Shown here: piece after piece, positions 1 through 6,248 of the stretch
Numbering within the stretch: the stretch's first letter is position 1
Layout: each line of letters begins with the position of its first letter
Source: JANQKX01 sp039028695
GTDB lineage: Bacteria > Pseudomonadota > Alphaproteobacteria > Kiloniellales > Kiloniellaceae
Length of the DNA: 13,639 nucleotides
Assembly: GCA_039028695.1 (NCBI GenBank)
Contig: JBCCHN010000139.1
Coordinates: forward strand, 1 to 13,639
Direction: 5' to 3'
Translations under genes and position numbers: made by a program
Notes under the pieces: generated by a model
What the model saw: the letters and a program-made list of their open reading frames with translations, nothing else
Told to the model about the DNA's origin: nothing
The model's database searches: none

Positions 1-739
1 CTTCCCGATTGGCTGTGTCCGCCGAAGTCTTGGAAAGCTCGGTCGCCTGATCGCTATCAGGCGTCACGCCCCTTAATTCCAACAGTCCGCTCGATGCCGC
101 AGAGCTTTCCAACCTCACTTCGGTTTTTCTATGCACCGCGGTTTCGTCGGTTAATTCAACGCCAGACGCCGAGTCATTTTCCGATAAAATTAGGGACAGC
201 TTGACGCCATCCTCATCCGCCGCTGCGGCGGCGTCTGGCTCCAGGGCCATTTTCCTTGCTTCACCTGCCGACGCCCCAGTGGTCATTTCGACAGGGGTCG
301 GGTCCGCTGCACCCACGGGGTCTGGCTCTGATCCATCGGCGGCTGGCGGAAGGGTGGAGTGGCGTGCCGCCGCGATCCCCTGATTATCTGCCACGCCAGT
401 TTTTTCTGGCTCTCTGTTCGCAGCCTGATCACCCTCACCGCCAGGGACCGTTGCAGTCTTGGGCTCCGCATCCGTTCGTTTGAGGGCAAACTGCAACAGA
501 CTGCCTGGAGGGGCTTTACCGCCCTCGGCGGCGGGCTCGGGCCGTTCGTCTAAGAGATCCGGAGGCATATAGGACCAGGCCTCTTTTTCCGAGGCATAGC
601 GGTCACGGACCAAAGTGAGGCCCTTGGGCCGTTTGGCCCCCAGCGCCTTTTCATCAGACTCCTTTAGCCCCGCGGGAGAGGCGGTTCCCTTGCGTGCCAA
701 AAGCACGGACTCAGGCGGCAAGCTTCGCTCGTCTGACAC
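1..739 (-). CDS. Pro/Ala/Glu-rich hypothetical protein, partial (3' end beyond window)
   Basis: The minus-strand frame is open from a GTG at 739 to the left edge: 246 codons, no stop, no terminus. The GTG lies 1 nt after the TAA of the ParA-type ATPase, so the two are almost certainly translationally coupled. An AGG about 8 nt upstream, inside the ParA end, can act as the ribosome site. The protein begins VSDERSLPPESVLLARKG. Its first 70 residues look the most ordered, with RYASEKEAWSYMPPDLL near residues 46-62. From about residue 70 it becomes a low-complexity acidic Ala/Pro/Glu/Thr/Ser stretch, probably disordered. No signal peptide or membrane segment is visible and I recognise no family. 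The position suggests a partner or adaptor of the ATPase, as proteins next to orphan ParA genes often are; that is inference. A functional domain may lie in the missing C-terminus. Confidence 0.75.
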   Translation of the reverse strand, partial: MSDERSLPPESVLLARKGTASPAGLKESDEKALGAKRPKGLTLVRDRYASEKEAWSYMPPDLLDERPEPAAEGGKAPPGSLLQFALKRTDAEPKTATVPGGEGDQAANREPEKTGVADNQGIAAARHSTLPPAADGSEPDPVGAADPTPVEMTTGASAGEARKMALEPDAAAAADEDGVKLSLILSENDSASGVELTDETAVHRKTEVRLESSAASSGLLELRGVTPDSDQATELSKTSADTANRE

Positions 740-740
740 G

Positions 741-1460
741 TTAGACCTGGCCTTCCAAGTTAAATTCGGATTGGGCCAGGACGCGACTGTCTTCGTTTAG
801 GGGGACGCGCGTGGGTAAAACAAGGTCGCTTTTTGGCCGCCTGCGATCCATTCTTTGACGCAAGAAATACCAAAGTTCCCTCACTTCACCGGCAGATTTG
901 GAGCCACCGGCCACTTCCATCACCGTGCGCCCGTCAATCATGCTACAGGCAAAATCCACCCGCTGATGCAAGACCGTCGGCGCCACTGTACCATGTTGGG
1001 ATAAGAGGGCAATCGTTTCATAGGTGATCCGGGTGCGTGGCGCCGCACAGTTGATCACAAAGACCATATCTTTGTTCAAGCTCTCGGCCACGTCCATCGT
1101 GCTGCCGATGGAGCGCAGGTCGTGGGGGCTCGGTCGAGTCGGTATCACGACCAAATCCGCATGGGCGATGACCTGGGAAATCGTAGCCGTCAAAGCAGGC
1201 GGGGTATCGACGATCAAAAATCCGGGTCCGGAGTCTTTCAGTCGCAAAATATCGTCGTCCAAACGAGGCAATGTCGTTTGGACAAAATGGGGCGCGGCTC
1301 CTTCACGATTGTTCCACCAATCCGCCAGACTACCCTGGGGATCGACATCAATAAGCGCGACCGGCCCGTCGCCCGAGCGCTCGGCCTCGACCGCGAGGTG
1401 GCCTGCCACCGTTGTTTTGCCGGCTCCCCCTTTTCGGGAGGCAATCACCAGGACTCGCAC
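741..1460 (-). CDS. ParA/MinD-family (deviant Walker A) ATPase, orphan type
   Basis: Soluble 239-residue P-loop ATPase of the ParA/MinD/Soj superfamily. The deviant Walker A is KGGAGKTT at residues 10-17, with signature Lys10 and catalytic Lys15. Walker A' is LIDVDPQGS with Asp40, and Walker B is FLIVDTPP with Asp85. Length is typical of short ParA proteins without an N-terminal DNA-binding domain. Members dimerise on ATP and position cargo (plasmids, chromosomes, chemoreceptor arrays, the division plane) on the nucleoid or membrane. The start is a GTG at 1460, preceded by AAGGA about 7 nt upstream, and the conserved strand MRVLVIASRKGG begins right there. No ParB gene or parS-like GTTTCACGTGAAAC site is visible, and the next gene is an unrelated low-complexity protein. 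This points to an orphan cargo-positioning ParA rather than the chromosomal ParAB system. The family call is certain; the cargo is unknown. Confidence 0.93.
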   Translation of the reverse strand: MRVLVIASRKGGAGKTTVAGHLAVEAERSGDGPVALIDVDPQGSLADWWNNREGAAPHFVQTTLPRLDDDILRLKDSGPGFLIVDTPPALTATISQVIAHADLVVIPTRPSPHDLRSIGSTMDVAESLNKDMVFVINCAAPRTRITYETIALLSQHGTVAPTVLHQRVDFACSMIDGRTVMEVAGGSKSAGEVRELWYFLRQRMDRRRPKSDLVLPTRVPLNEDSRVLAQSEFNLEGQV

Positions 1461-1697
1461 ATCTCATCCTTTTTTACTGTGTGCATCTGCCCCAACATTC
1501 CGCCGCCTCGTTCGACCGCAGGTCCCGTTAAACACCAGATGTCGGCTATTTTTTTAGAAGATTACTATATGCAGTAGCCTTACGGAAGGGTGCGTAAGTA
1601 TCAAATCTGTGGATTAGCATGAGAAATTGTCCATAATTTTCTTTGAATTACTCAATTCGTTTAGAAAGAAACGCTCAACGTGTGATCCTCAGCAGCC

Positions 1698-1713
1698 ATG
1701 CGAGCGCTCGCAT
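1698..1713. promoter_or_regulatory. 16-bp perfect palindrome, candidate operator
   Basis: ATGCGAGCGCTCGCAT is a perfect 16-bp palindrome in the ParA/small-ORF intergenic region, 50 nt upstream of the CRP-like site. A palindrome of this length with no loop is more typical of a dimeric regulator site than of an RNA hairpin. The cognate protein is unknown, and it could serve either flanking gene. Confidence 0.4.
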
Positions 1714-1762
1714 CCCAAATGGCGCTAACGCAATCGGCTCAATGTTAACGAATCCGTGAAAG

Positions 1763-1805
1763 TGTGACATGCGTCACTTTGGGATCTTCTTGAGACGCCT
1801 ACTTT
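1763..1805 (+). promoter_or_regulatory. CRP/FNR-family-like activator site and -10 for the 39-aa ORF
   Basis: TGTGACATGCGTCACT at 1763-1778 matches the CRP consensus TGTGA-N6-TCACA at all but the last base. Its centre lies at 1770.5. A -10-like TACTTT sits at 1800-1805, predicting a start near 1812, which places the site at about -41.5. That is the classic class II activator spacing, where the site replaces the -35. The geometry is read directly from the sequence; the identity of the regulator (CRP-like, or another CRP/FNR family member) is inference. Confidence 0.55.
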
Positions 1806-1839
1806 GTTGAGAGCGAAGGTCACTCAAGGGAGCGGGTCC

Positions 1840-1959
1840 ATGACCATCCAAGCGCAAGACCGGATTTTTTTCATTTCATCCGTCGGCGCCGTCATCATTG
1901 CCGGCATGTTATCAGCAAGTCCGTTTTTGCTGCTCCTCGCAGCGTTCTTGACTTGGTAA
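1840..1959 (+). CDS. 39-aa hydrophobic small membrane protein (hypothetical)
   Basis: ATG at 1840 to TAA at 1957-1959 encodes 39 residues beginning MTIQAQDRIFFISSVGAV. The N-terminal 8 residues are polar. The rest is almost entirely hydrophobic or small (segments AVIIAGML and PFLLLLAAFLTW), enough for one membrane helix or a helical hairpin broken at SASP. A good Shine-Dalgarno, AAGGGAG, ends about 8 nt before the ATG. Upstream is a CRP-like site with a correctly spaced -10; downstream is a strong intrinsic terminator at 2075-2102. These surrounding signals are what make a gene this short believable. I recognise no family. It could be a stand-alone membrane peptide modulating a larger complex, or a type I toxin-like peptide; nothing here decides. 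It is absent from the usual length-filtered gene calls. Confidence 0.6.
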   Translation: MTIQAQDRIFFISSVGAVIIAGMLSASPFLLLLAAFLTW

Positions 1960-1988
1960 CTGCGACTATCAAGTCATTTTTAGAAAAG

Positions 1989-2035
1989 AAAAATGGGCTT
2001 AGACAAAAAAAATGGGCTCGTGCTTTGCCCATTTT
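1989..2035 (+). ncRNA. Structured 3' region: duplicated arm with one complementary arm
   Basis: AAAAATGGGCT occurs twice as an exact 11-nt direct repeat (1989-1999 and 2008-2018). It is followed by GCCCATTTT (2027-2035), complementary to nine bases of either copy. The second copy forms a 9-bp stem with a 9-nt loop; the first would form the same stem with a 28-nt loop. This lies between the small-ORF stop and its terminator, so it is probably 3'-UTR structure. Calling it a discrete RNA element is inference. Confidence 0.3.
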
Positions 2036-2074
2036 AGCTTGCCATCGTTTTTCTAAATCTCTTTTCCCTGCCTT

Positions 2075-2102
2075 CCGCCCCTCACGAGGGGCGGCTTTTT
2101 TT
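2075..2102 (+). terminator. Rho-independent terminator of the small-ORF transcript
   Basis: The stem CCGCCCCT/AGGGGCGG (8 bp, all but one pair G-C) closes on a CACG loop and is followed by C and seven T residues. This is a strong plus-strand intrinsic terminator and would end the transcript starting near 1812, giving an RNA of about 290 nt. Confidence 0.85.
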
Positions 2103-2140
2103 GGATGGGCGGTATGCCGTCAGAGTGGCTTAAATGAACG

Positions 2141-2170
2141 AAAGGCTCGAAGCCGAAGCTTCGAGCCTTT
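2141..2170 (-). terminator. Terminator hairpin of the Flp pilin transcript (UUCG loop)
   Basis: A perfect 13-bp inverted repeat (2141-2153 and 2158-2170). Read on the minus strand, the loop is TTCG closed by C-G, the very stable cUUCGg tetraloop, followed by CGTTCATTTA. The downstream U-run is interrupted, so efficiency is uncertain. It lies 66 nt past the pilin stop and faces the plus-strand terminator at 2075-2102. Confidence 0.7.
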
Positions 2171-2235
2171 GAACATTGTTTCCTGTCGGATCGGGCACGC
2201 CAAAAAGCTATGCCCAAGCCGGCAAGAAAGACAAA

Positions 2236-2421
2236 TCAGGGTCCAACACTATCAACGGCTTCATCGAGCTCTTCCTCGACGACGCCAAACATGTTGTCCA
2301 AAGAGTTGCCCATGGCGCCCAAGGCACCGATGGCGGCCACGGACACAAGCGCGGCAATCAAACCGTACTCAATCGCAGTGGCACCGGATTCGTCTTTCAA
2401 AAATTCCAAAATGTTTTTCAT
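2236..2421 (-). CDS. Flp/Fap-family type IVb pilin precursor
   Basis: A 61-residue class IVb (Flp) prepilin, the major subunit of Tad pili used for surface attachment. The prepilin signature is DESGATAIEYGLIAAL, residues 10-25. Processing by a TadV/CpaA-type peptidase is expected after Gly13, leaving mature ATAIEYG with the conserved Glu-Tyr pair. A hydrophobic helix of about 20 residues (GLIAALVSVAAIGALGAMG) follows, then an acidic tail rich in Glu and Asp. Two ATGs are adjacent (2424 and 2421). I chose 2421 because homologues begin MKN-x-x-x-F; GGA lies 8 nt upstream of it and 5 nt upstream of the other. No secretion ATPase, prepilin peptidase or other Tad gene is in the window. The assembly machinery must therefore be elsewhere, and this is a stand-alone pilin gene with its own promoter region and terminator. 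Confidence 0.93.
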   Translation of the reverse strand: MKNILEFLKDESGATAIEYGLIAALVSVAAIGALGAMGNSLDNMFGVVEEELDEAVDSVGP

Positions 2422-2495
2422 CATACCGTTCCAGAACTGTTGCAGTAGGTGCAAATTGCTCGGATTTTGTTACGAAAAAGTAAAACATAAAATTG

Positions 2496-2542
2496 TTTAT
2501 AATAAAAAAGTTACATTAACCAAATACATTTTTGAAATGTAT
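2496..2542 (-). promoter_or_regulatory. Candidate pilin promoter with abutting 19-bp palindrome
   Basis: On the minus strand, TTGGTT (2523-2518) and TATAAA (2501-2496) form a sigma70-like pair with a 16-nt spacer, about 75 nt upstream of the pilin ATG. The perfect inverted repeat ATACATTTTTGAAATGTAT (8-bp arms, TTG centre, 2524-2542) directly abuts the -35 box. Its centre is near -44 from the predicted start, a position typical of an activator. A second TATAAT-like string (2548-2543) overlaps it, so the exact promoter is uncertain. Confidence 0.4.
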
Positions 2543-2705
2543 ATTATAATTGAAAAAAGGAAAGTTTTCTATTTACCATTACTAAAAAACTATCAAATTT
2601 ATTATTTATTAATCGCCCGTGAAACTAGATCGACTCATATAAGGGATTTCCACGATCACGTGGCCGACCAGTCTATCGGGGAACAGGGCAACCCAGGCTG
2701 ACTCA

Positions 2706-2731
2706 AGGACTTTTCGCTTCGGAAAGGTCCT
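2706..2731 (+). other. 10-bp stem-loop upstream of the ATP-grasp gene
   Basis: AGGACTTTTC and GAAAGGTCCT pair over 10 bp with one G-U wobble around a GCTTCG loop. No T-run follows on either strand, so it is not a standard intrinsic terminator. It may be a 5'-leader structure or a boundary element. Confidence 0.3.
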
Positions 2732-2840
2732 GCGCAATCGAGAAATGAGGTTCGCATTCATCACAAATTAACCACGGCCTCCCAAGCTGCACTGAAACTT
2801 ATTTTACGCCGCCATTTTTGCGGACCATTGGGGGGTCCAG

Positions 2841-4052
2841 ATGACAGAAACACAAGAGTCCGAGGATCTAATCGACCGGCAACGGCAGAACTATAGTTTC
2901 AATTTCGCGAACTTTCTGCGCACCGCCAAGGCTGATCTGAACAAGGGCTACTTTGACGTGGTGAAGGAAGTCTTTCACCTGTCTCGAGGGTCCGGAAAGC
3001 TCTCAGCCCAAGAATACGTCTTTTTCCGTCTCTATGACGACCGACTCTATTCACCCGAGCAAAAAGACGCCTTCATGGGCGTCAATGCAATGCGGTATCT
3101 GAATACCAATTTGAGCAATATTGGAAAATTCATCGCGATCGACAAGCTTATCGTGAATGGCTTTCTCGGTGGCTTGGGTTTGCCGACGACCAAGACCTTC
3201 GCTCTCTATCACCCCTTTCGCGCCTATGGCCTAGCCAAGCAGCTCCGCAATCCGGAAGAGCTGGCTTATTTCTTAAGGCAGGAGGCACCTTACCCTTTCT
3301 TTTCCAAGCCCGTTGCCAAGGTCAATAGCATCGGCGTTGTCTCGGCCGAGGAATATGACGCCAAAAGTGATTCCCTCATTTTAAAGGACGGCCGGTCCTT
3401 ACCCGTGGAAGAATTCGTCCGTGAGGTGGAAAGCTATACGGACCATGGCTATTGCTTCCAAGAACGTCTGCGTCAGAATCCCGAAATTGACGAAATTTGC
3501 GGCGACCGTTTATCCGGTTTCCGCGTTCTCACCATTATGGGAGATAAGGGGCCTGAGATTCTGAGAGCGTCGTGGAAGGTGGTCACAGGTGACCACCCCG
3601 CTGATAACTTTTGGCGTCGCGGCAACCTTTTGGCCGCTATTGATGTGGAAAGCGGCACGATTGAACGCGTTGTGTTGGGCGCCGGGCCGCATCTCGAAGA
3701 GGTTCACGAGCATCCGGACACCAAAGCGCCCTTAACCGGTGCGACCGTTCCCCAGTGGTCGTCGATCTATGAAACCGTCTATCACGCCGCCTGCGCCATG
3801 CATCATAGCCAAATACAAGGCTGGGACATCACGCTTACCGACGAGGGCCCGGTTATAATCGAACTGGAAGGGGACGGCGGGCATCCGCAAATGACCCAAC
3901 TCGCGCAAGGGCGGGGCCTCTACGAAGGCCGTTTCAAGGAATTCTACGACGCGGCCATAGAAAAAGGTCAAAAAGCAAAAGCCGAGAAAAAGGCAAAAAA
4001 GAGAACCCTGGAAGCGATCCAAAGTACCTTGGGAACCGCCGCGCAAAATTAG
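2841..4052 (+). CDS. Sugar-transfer-associated ATP-grasp family protein
   Basis: A 403-residue cytoplasmic protein that fits the ATP-grasp family linked to sugar transfer (Pfam ATPgrasp_ST type). Such proteins are related to glutamate ligases and are presumed to form an ATP-dependent amide or ester bond on a polysaccharide or cell-surface precursor. Recognisable segments are the lysine loop FFSKPVAKVNSIGV (residues 153-166), FQERLRQNPEI (206-216), SGFRVLT (225-231), NFWRRGNLLAAID (256-268), HPDTKAPLTGATVPQW (291-306) and the metal-site segment GWDITLTDEGPVIIELEGD (327-345). Residues 375-388 form a Lys-rich tail. The usual Glu-x-Asn of the last motif reads Glu341-Leu-Glu343, so the Asn is replaced. 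The start is supported by GGGGGG about 6 nt upstream; that site lies partly in a small hairpin (GGACC 2822-2826, GGTCC 2834-2838) that could dampen initiation. No glycosyltransferase neighbours it, so the substrate is unknown. Confidence 0.82.
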   Translation: MTETQESEDLIDRQRQNYSFNFANFLRTAKADLNKGYFDVVKEVFHLSRGSGKLSAQEYVFFRLYDDRLYSPEQKDAFMGVNAMRYLNTNLSNIGKFIAIDKLIVNGFLGGLGLPTTKTFALYHPFRAYGLAKQLRNPEELAYFLRQEAPYPFFSKPVAKVNSIGVVSAEEYDAKSDSLILKDGRSLPVEEFVREVESYTDHGYCFQERLRQNPEIDEICGDRLSGFRVLTIMGDKGPEILRASWKVVTGDHPADNFWRRGNLLAAIDVESGTIERVVLGAGPHLEEVHEHPDTKAPLTGATVPQWSSIYETVYHAACAMHHSQIQGWDITLTDEGPVIIELEGDGGHPQMTQLAQGRGLYEGRFKEFYDAAIEKGQKAKAEKKAKKRTLEAIQSTLGTAAQN

Positions 4053-4204
4053 ACCCCGGTCCGCTAGCTTCAAAAGTTTGCCCCAACAAACTGGGCCTGT
4101 GTTCGCCAGTGAACGACAGATCTTGATTCCTTTCTGATCGCCGGTCACGCTGGGGCCTGCCGGTTCGCCGGTTTTGGCTTGCCCCAATGATCAGGTTCGA
4201 CACC

Positions 4205-5998
4205 ATGAAATCATTCTCCTTTCATAGATTCTTCATCGCTACCGTCCTTTTCCTCGTTGCTCTCTGCCTCATTGCAGGTGCCCAATCCCTGCGCGCTGAA
4301 TACCCAGCGCCGGTTGAAAGTGACAAGCAGATGGTGGTCTCGGCCCAGGCGCTGGCTTCCCAGGTCGGGGTGGAGATCCTCAACCGTGGCGGCAATGCCA
4401 TCGACGCAGCCGTGGCCACGGCCTATGCGCTTGCGGTCGTGCATCCTTGTTGCGGCAACTTGGGCGGCGGCGGCTTCATGACCCTGCACCTGGCCGAAAC
4501 CAAGGAAAACATTTTTATTAATTTCCGGGAAAAAGCGCCACTCGCGGCACGGCCAGATATGTTTTTGGACGCTGACGGCAATGTGGATTCCACCCTGAGC
4601 CGCAACAGCTACTTGGCCGTCGGGGTGCCGGGCACGGTTCTCGGCCTGGACACGGCCTTGGAGACTTACGGGACTCTATCCCGACAGGACGTGATGGCGC
4701 CGGCCATCGCCCTCGCCCGCGACGGCTATGTTCTGACCCAGGCTGACGCCGATATCTTTGCCTATGGCGCCGAAGCCTTTGCGACTGAGCCTAATGTGGC
4801 GGAGATCTTTTTGCCCGGCGGCCAGCCGCCCCAAGCGGGCGATACCTTGGTGCAGGAAAAGCTGGCCAAGACCCTCTCCATGATTGCCGAGGACGGACCG
4901 GATGCCTTTTACCGCGGTGCCATCGCCGACGCCTTGGTTCAAGCCCATCAGGAGAACGGCGGCCTTTTCACCGCAGAAGACCTGGATGGCTACCATGTTG
5001 ATATAACTGAGCCCGTTCGCTGCGACTATCGGGGTTTTATGATTCACGCCGCACCGCCGCCCAGCTCGGGCGGCACAACGCTGTGCGAAATACTCAATAT
5101 CATCGAGGCTTACCCCCTTTCTTATCTGGGTTTTAATTCAGCGCAAAGCCTGCACTACATGGCTGAGGCCATGCGCCACGCCTATGTGGATCGCAACAAT
5201 CTTCTTGGCGATCCGGACTTCATCGAAAATCCCTTGCCCACGCTCTTGTCGAAAGACTATGCGGCGGCCATACGCCGGGAAATCTCTCCTTACCGCGCCG
5301 GCGACTCCTCGAGGCTTGGCCCGGGCACGCCGCCACATGAAGGGGATAACACCACGCATCTGTCGGTCGTTGACAGCCAAGGCAATGCGGTTTCGCTGAC
5401 TTTTACGATCAACAGCTACTTCGGCTCCAAGCGCATGGCCGAGGACACGGGCTTTTTCCTCAACAATGAGATGGACGACTTTACCGCAAAGCCGGGCGCG
5501 CCCAATCTTTTCGGATTGGTGCAAGGCGCCCGTAACGCCATTGCCCCGGGCAAACGGCCGCTCAGCTCCATGAACCCCACCATCGTCACCAAAGACGATG
5601 AGGTCTTCCTGGTGTTGGGCAGTCCCGGCGGCAGCCGGATCATCACCATTACACTGCAGGGCATTTTGAACGTCATCGACCACGGCATGAATATCTCCGA
5701 GGCGGTGAATTCGCCGCGGGTCCATCACCAATGGCTGCCTGATGCCATTTCCCACGAGCCCCGCGCCTTTACAAGGGACACGGCGGAAATATTGGTGCGT
5801 ATGGGTCACCGGTTGTCAGAGCGCCGCCCCTGGGGGGCGCTGGAAGCCATCATGATAGTGCCCGAGGACGGCATACCGGCAGCAGACGGCCCAAGCGCCG
5901 GTTTGGACGATTCAACGCTGGGCAACTATAAAAAACCGGGCATGATTTATGGCGTCAACGACAGCCGCCGCCCCGCCGGCGCAGCTTTGGCCGAATGA
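4205..5998 (+). CDS. ggt: Gamma-glutamyltransferase (gamma-glutamyl transpeptidase) precursor
   Basis: An exported Ntn-hydrolase that cleaves the gamma-glutamyl bond of glutathione and related peptides, transferring glutamate to water or an acceptor amino acid (EC 2.3.2.2/3.4.19.13) in the periplasm. From the ATG at 4205 it has 597 residues, normal for the family. Residues 1-32 form a signal peptide (MKSFSFHRFF, then a hydrophobic core to LRAEYP). Landmarks are GGNAIDAAVATAYAL (62-76), NLGGGGFM (85-92), substrate-carboxylate Arg108 in NFREKAP, and the autoprocessing site DNTTHLSVVD with nucleophile Thr383. Downstream come the DDFTAKPGAPN lid-loop region, KRPLSSMNPTIV and GSPGGSRIITITLQG, all close to the E. 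coli enzyme. Cleavage before Thr383 yields large and small subunits. A second in-frame ATG at 4187 would add MIRFDT; I prefer 4205 because it starts a standard signal peptide and has AGG upstream, but 4187 is possible. No operon partner is obvious. Confidence 0.95.
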   Translation: MKSFSFHRFFIATVLFLVALCLIAGAQSLRAEYPAPVESDKQMVVSAQALASQVGVEILNRGGNAIDAAVATAYALAVVHPCCGNLGGGGFMTLHLAETKENIFINFREKAPLAARPDMFLDADGNVDSTLSRNSYLAVGVPGTVLGLDTALETYGTLSRQDVMAPAIALARDGYVLTQADADIFAYGAEAFATEPNVAEIFLPGGQPPQAGDTLVQEKLAKTLSMIAEDGPDAFYRGAIADALVQAHQENGGLFTAEDLDGYHVDITEPVRCDYRGFMIHAAPPPSSGGTTLCEILNIIEAYPLSYLGFNSAQSLHYMAEAMRHAYVDRNNLLGDPDFIENPLPTLLSKDYAAAIRREISPYRAGDSSRLGPGTPPHEGDNTTHLSVVDSQGNAVSLTFTINSYFGSKRMAEDTGFFLNNEMDDFTAKPGAPNLFGLVQGARNAIAPGKRPLSSMNPTIVTKDDEVFLVLGSPGGSRIITITLQGILNVIDHGMNISEAVNSPRVHHQWLPDAISHEPRAFTRDTAEILVRMGHRLSERRPWGALEAIMIVPEDGIPAADGPSAGLDDSTLGNYKKPGMIYGVNDSRRPAGAALAE

Positions 5999-6100
5999 AG
6001 ATGATCAACGCCGCCAATAAAAGAAACGAATAGGCATCCAAAGCGTCCTTGGGACCTGCTCTTCGCGTGAATGTAGCCGACCCGCTCACGGAGTTCGCCA

Positions 6101-6176
6101 TTGCAGTTGTCTTCCAAGATGGTTTTTTGCTAAAATCAACCCATTGGGGAGGGTCCTTTGATCAATACGCAAAGGA
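6101..6176 (+). promoter_or_regulatory. Candidate promoter and stem-loop upstream of the PG-binding gene
   Basis: In the 250-nt gap after the gamma-glutamyltransferase gene, TTGTCT (6107-6112) and TAAAAT (6131-6136) are spaced 18 nt apart, as in a sigma70 promoter. A hairpin TCCTTTG/CAAAGGA (6154-6176, 9-nt loop) lies just downstream, in the presumed 5' leader. No clear terminator for the preceding gene is visible. Both calls are by eye. Confidence 0.3.
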
Positions 6177-6248
6177 AATAAAGAAATTTTGATAGGATTT
6201 TGGTTGGGGTGAGCATTGGGTTTGTGTTGGAAAAACACAGGGAAGCAA

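Larger units (their letters stand above)
1461..1839. other. Divergent intergenic region between ParA gene and small ORF
   Basis: This 379-nt stretch separates the minus-strand ParA operon from the plus-strand small ORF. It holds a short inverted repeat (CTTACG/CGTAAG, 1579-1598), a 16-bp perfect palindrome (1698-1713) and a CRP-like site with -10 (1763-1805), listed separately. No convincing sigma70 promoter for ParA could be picked by eye, and no coding frame in this stretch looks genuine. Confidence 0.6.
2422..2840. other. AT-rich divergent regulatory region between pilin and ATP-grasp gene
   Basis: This 419-nt gap holds an extreme AT-rich block: about 16% G+C by hand count over 2471-2610, against a clearly GC-richer neighbourhood. 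It includes a promoter and palindrome for the pilin (2496-2542), a small CCACG/CGTGG hairpin (2650-2663) and a larger hairpin (2706-2731). No coding frame here looks genuine; plus-strand frames that enter it are antisense to the pilin. Confidence 0.6.

Noticed and set aside
1024..1577. Plus-strand open frames of 151 and 177 codons
   Set aside because: They lie antisense to the ParA gene, which has complete catalytic motifs; their proteins are Arg/Ser-rich with no domain signature.
2176..2701. Plus-strand open frames of 90, 163 and 176 codons crossing the pilin
   Set aside because: They are antisense to the Flp pilin and then run into the AT-rich regulatory region; no ribosome site or family resemblance.
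4161..4174. CCGG-TTCG-CCGG followed by TTTT before the gamma-glutamyltransferase start
   Set aside because: The stem is only 4 bp, too weak to call a terminator of the ATP-grasp gene.
5138..5809. 223-codon minus-strand frame
   Set aside because: Antisense shadow of the gamma-glutamyltransferase gene, created by GC-rich codon use.
6066..6090. CGTGA/TCACG inverted repeat after the gamma-glutamyltransferase gene
   Set aside because: Only 5 bp with a 15-nt loop and no T-run; not a terminator.
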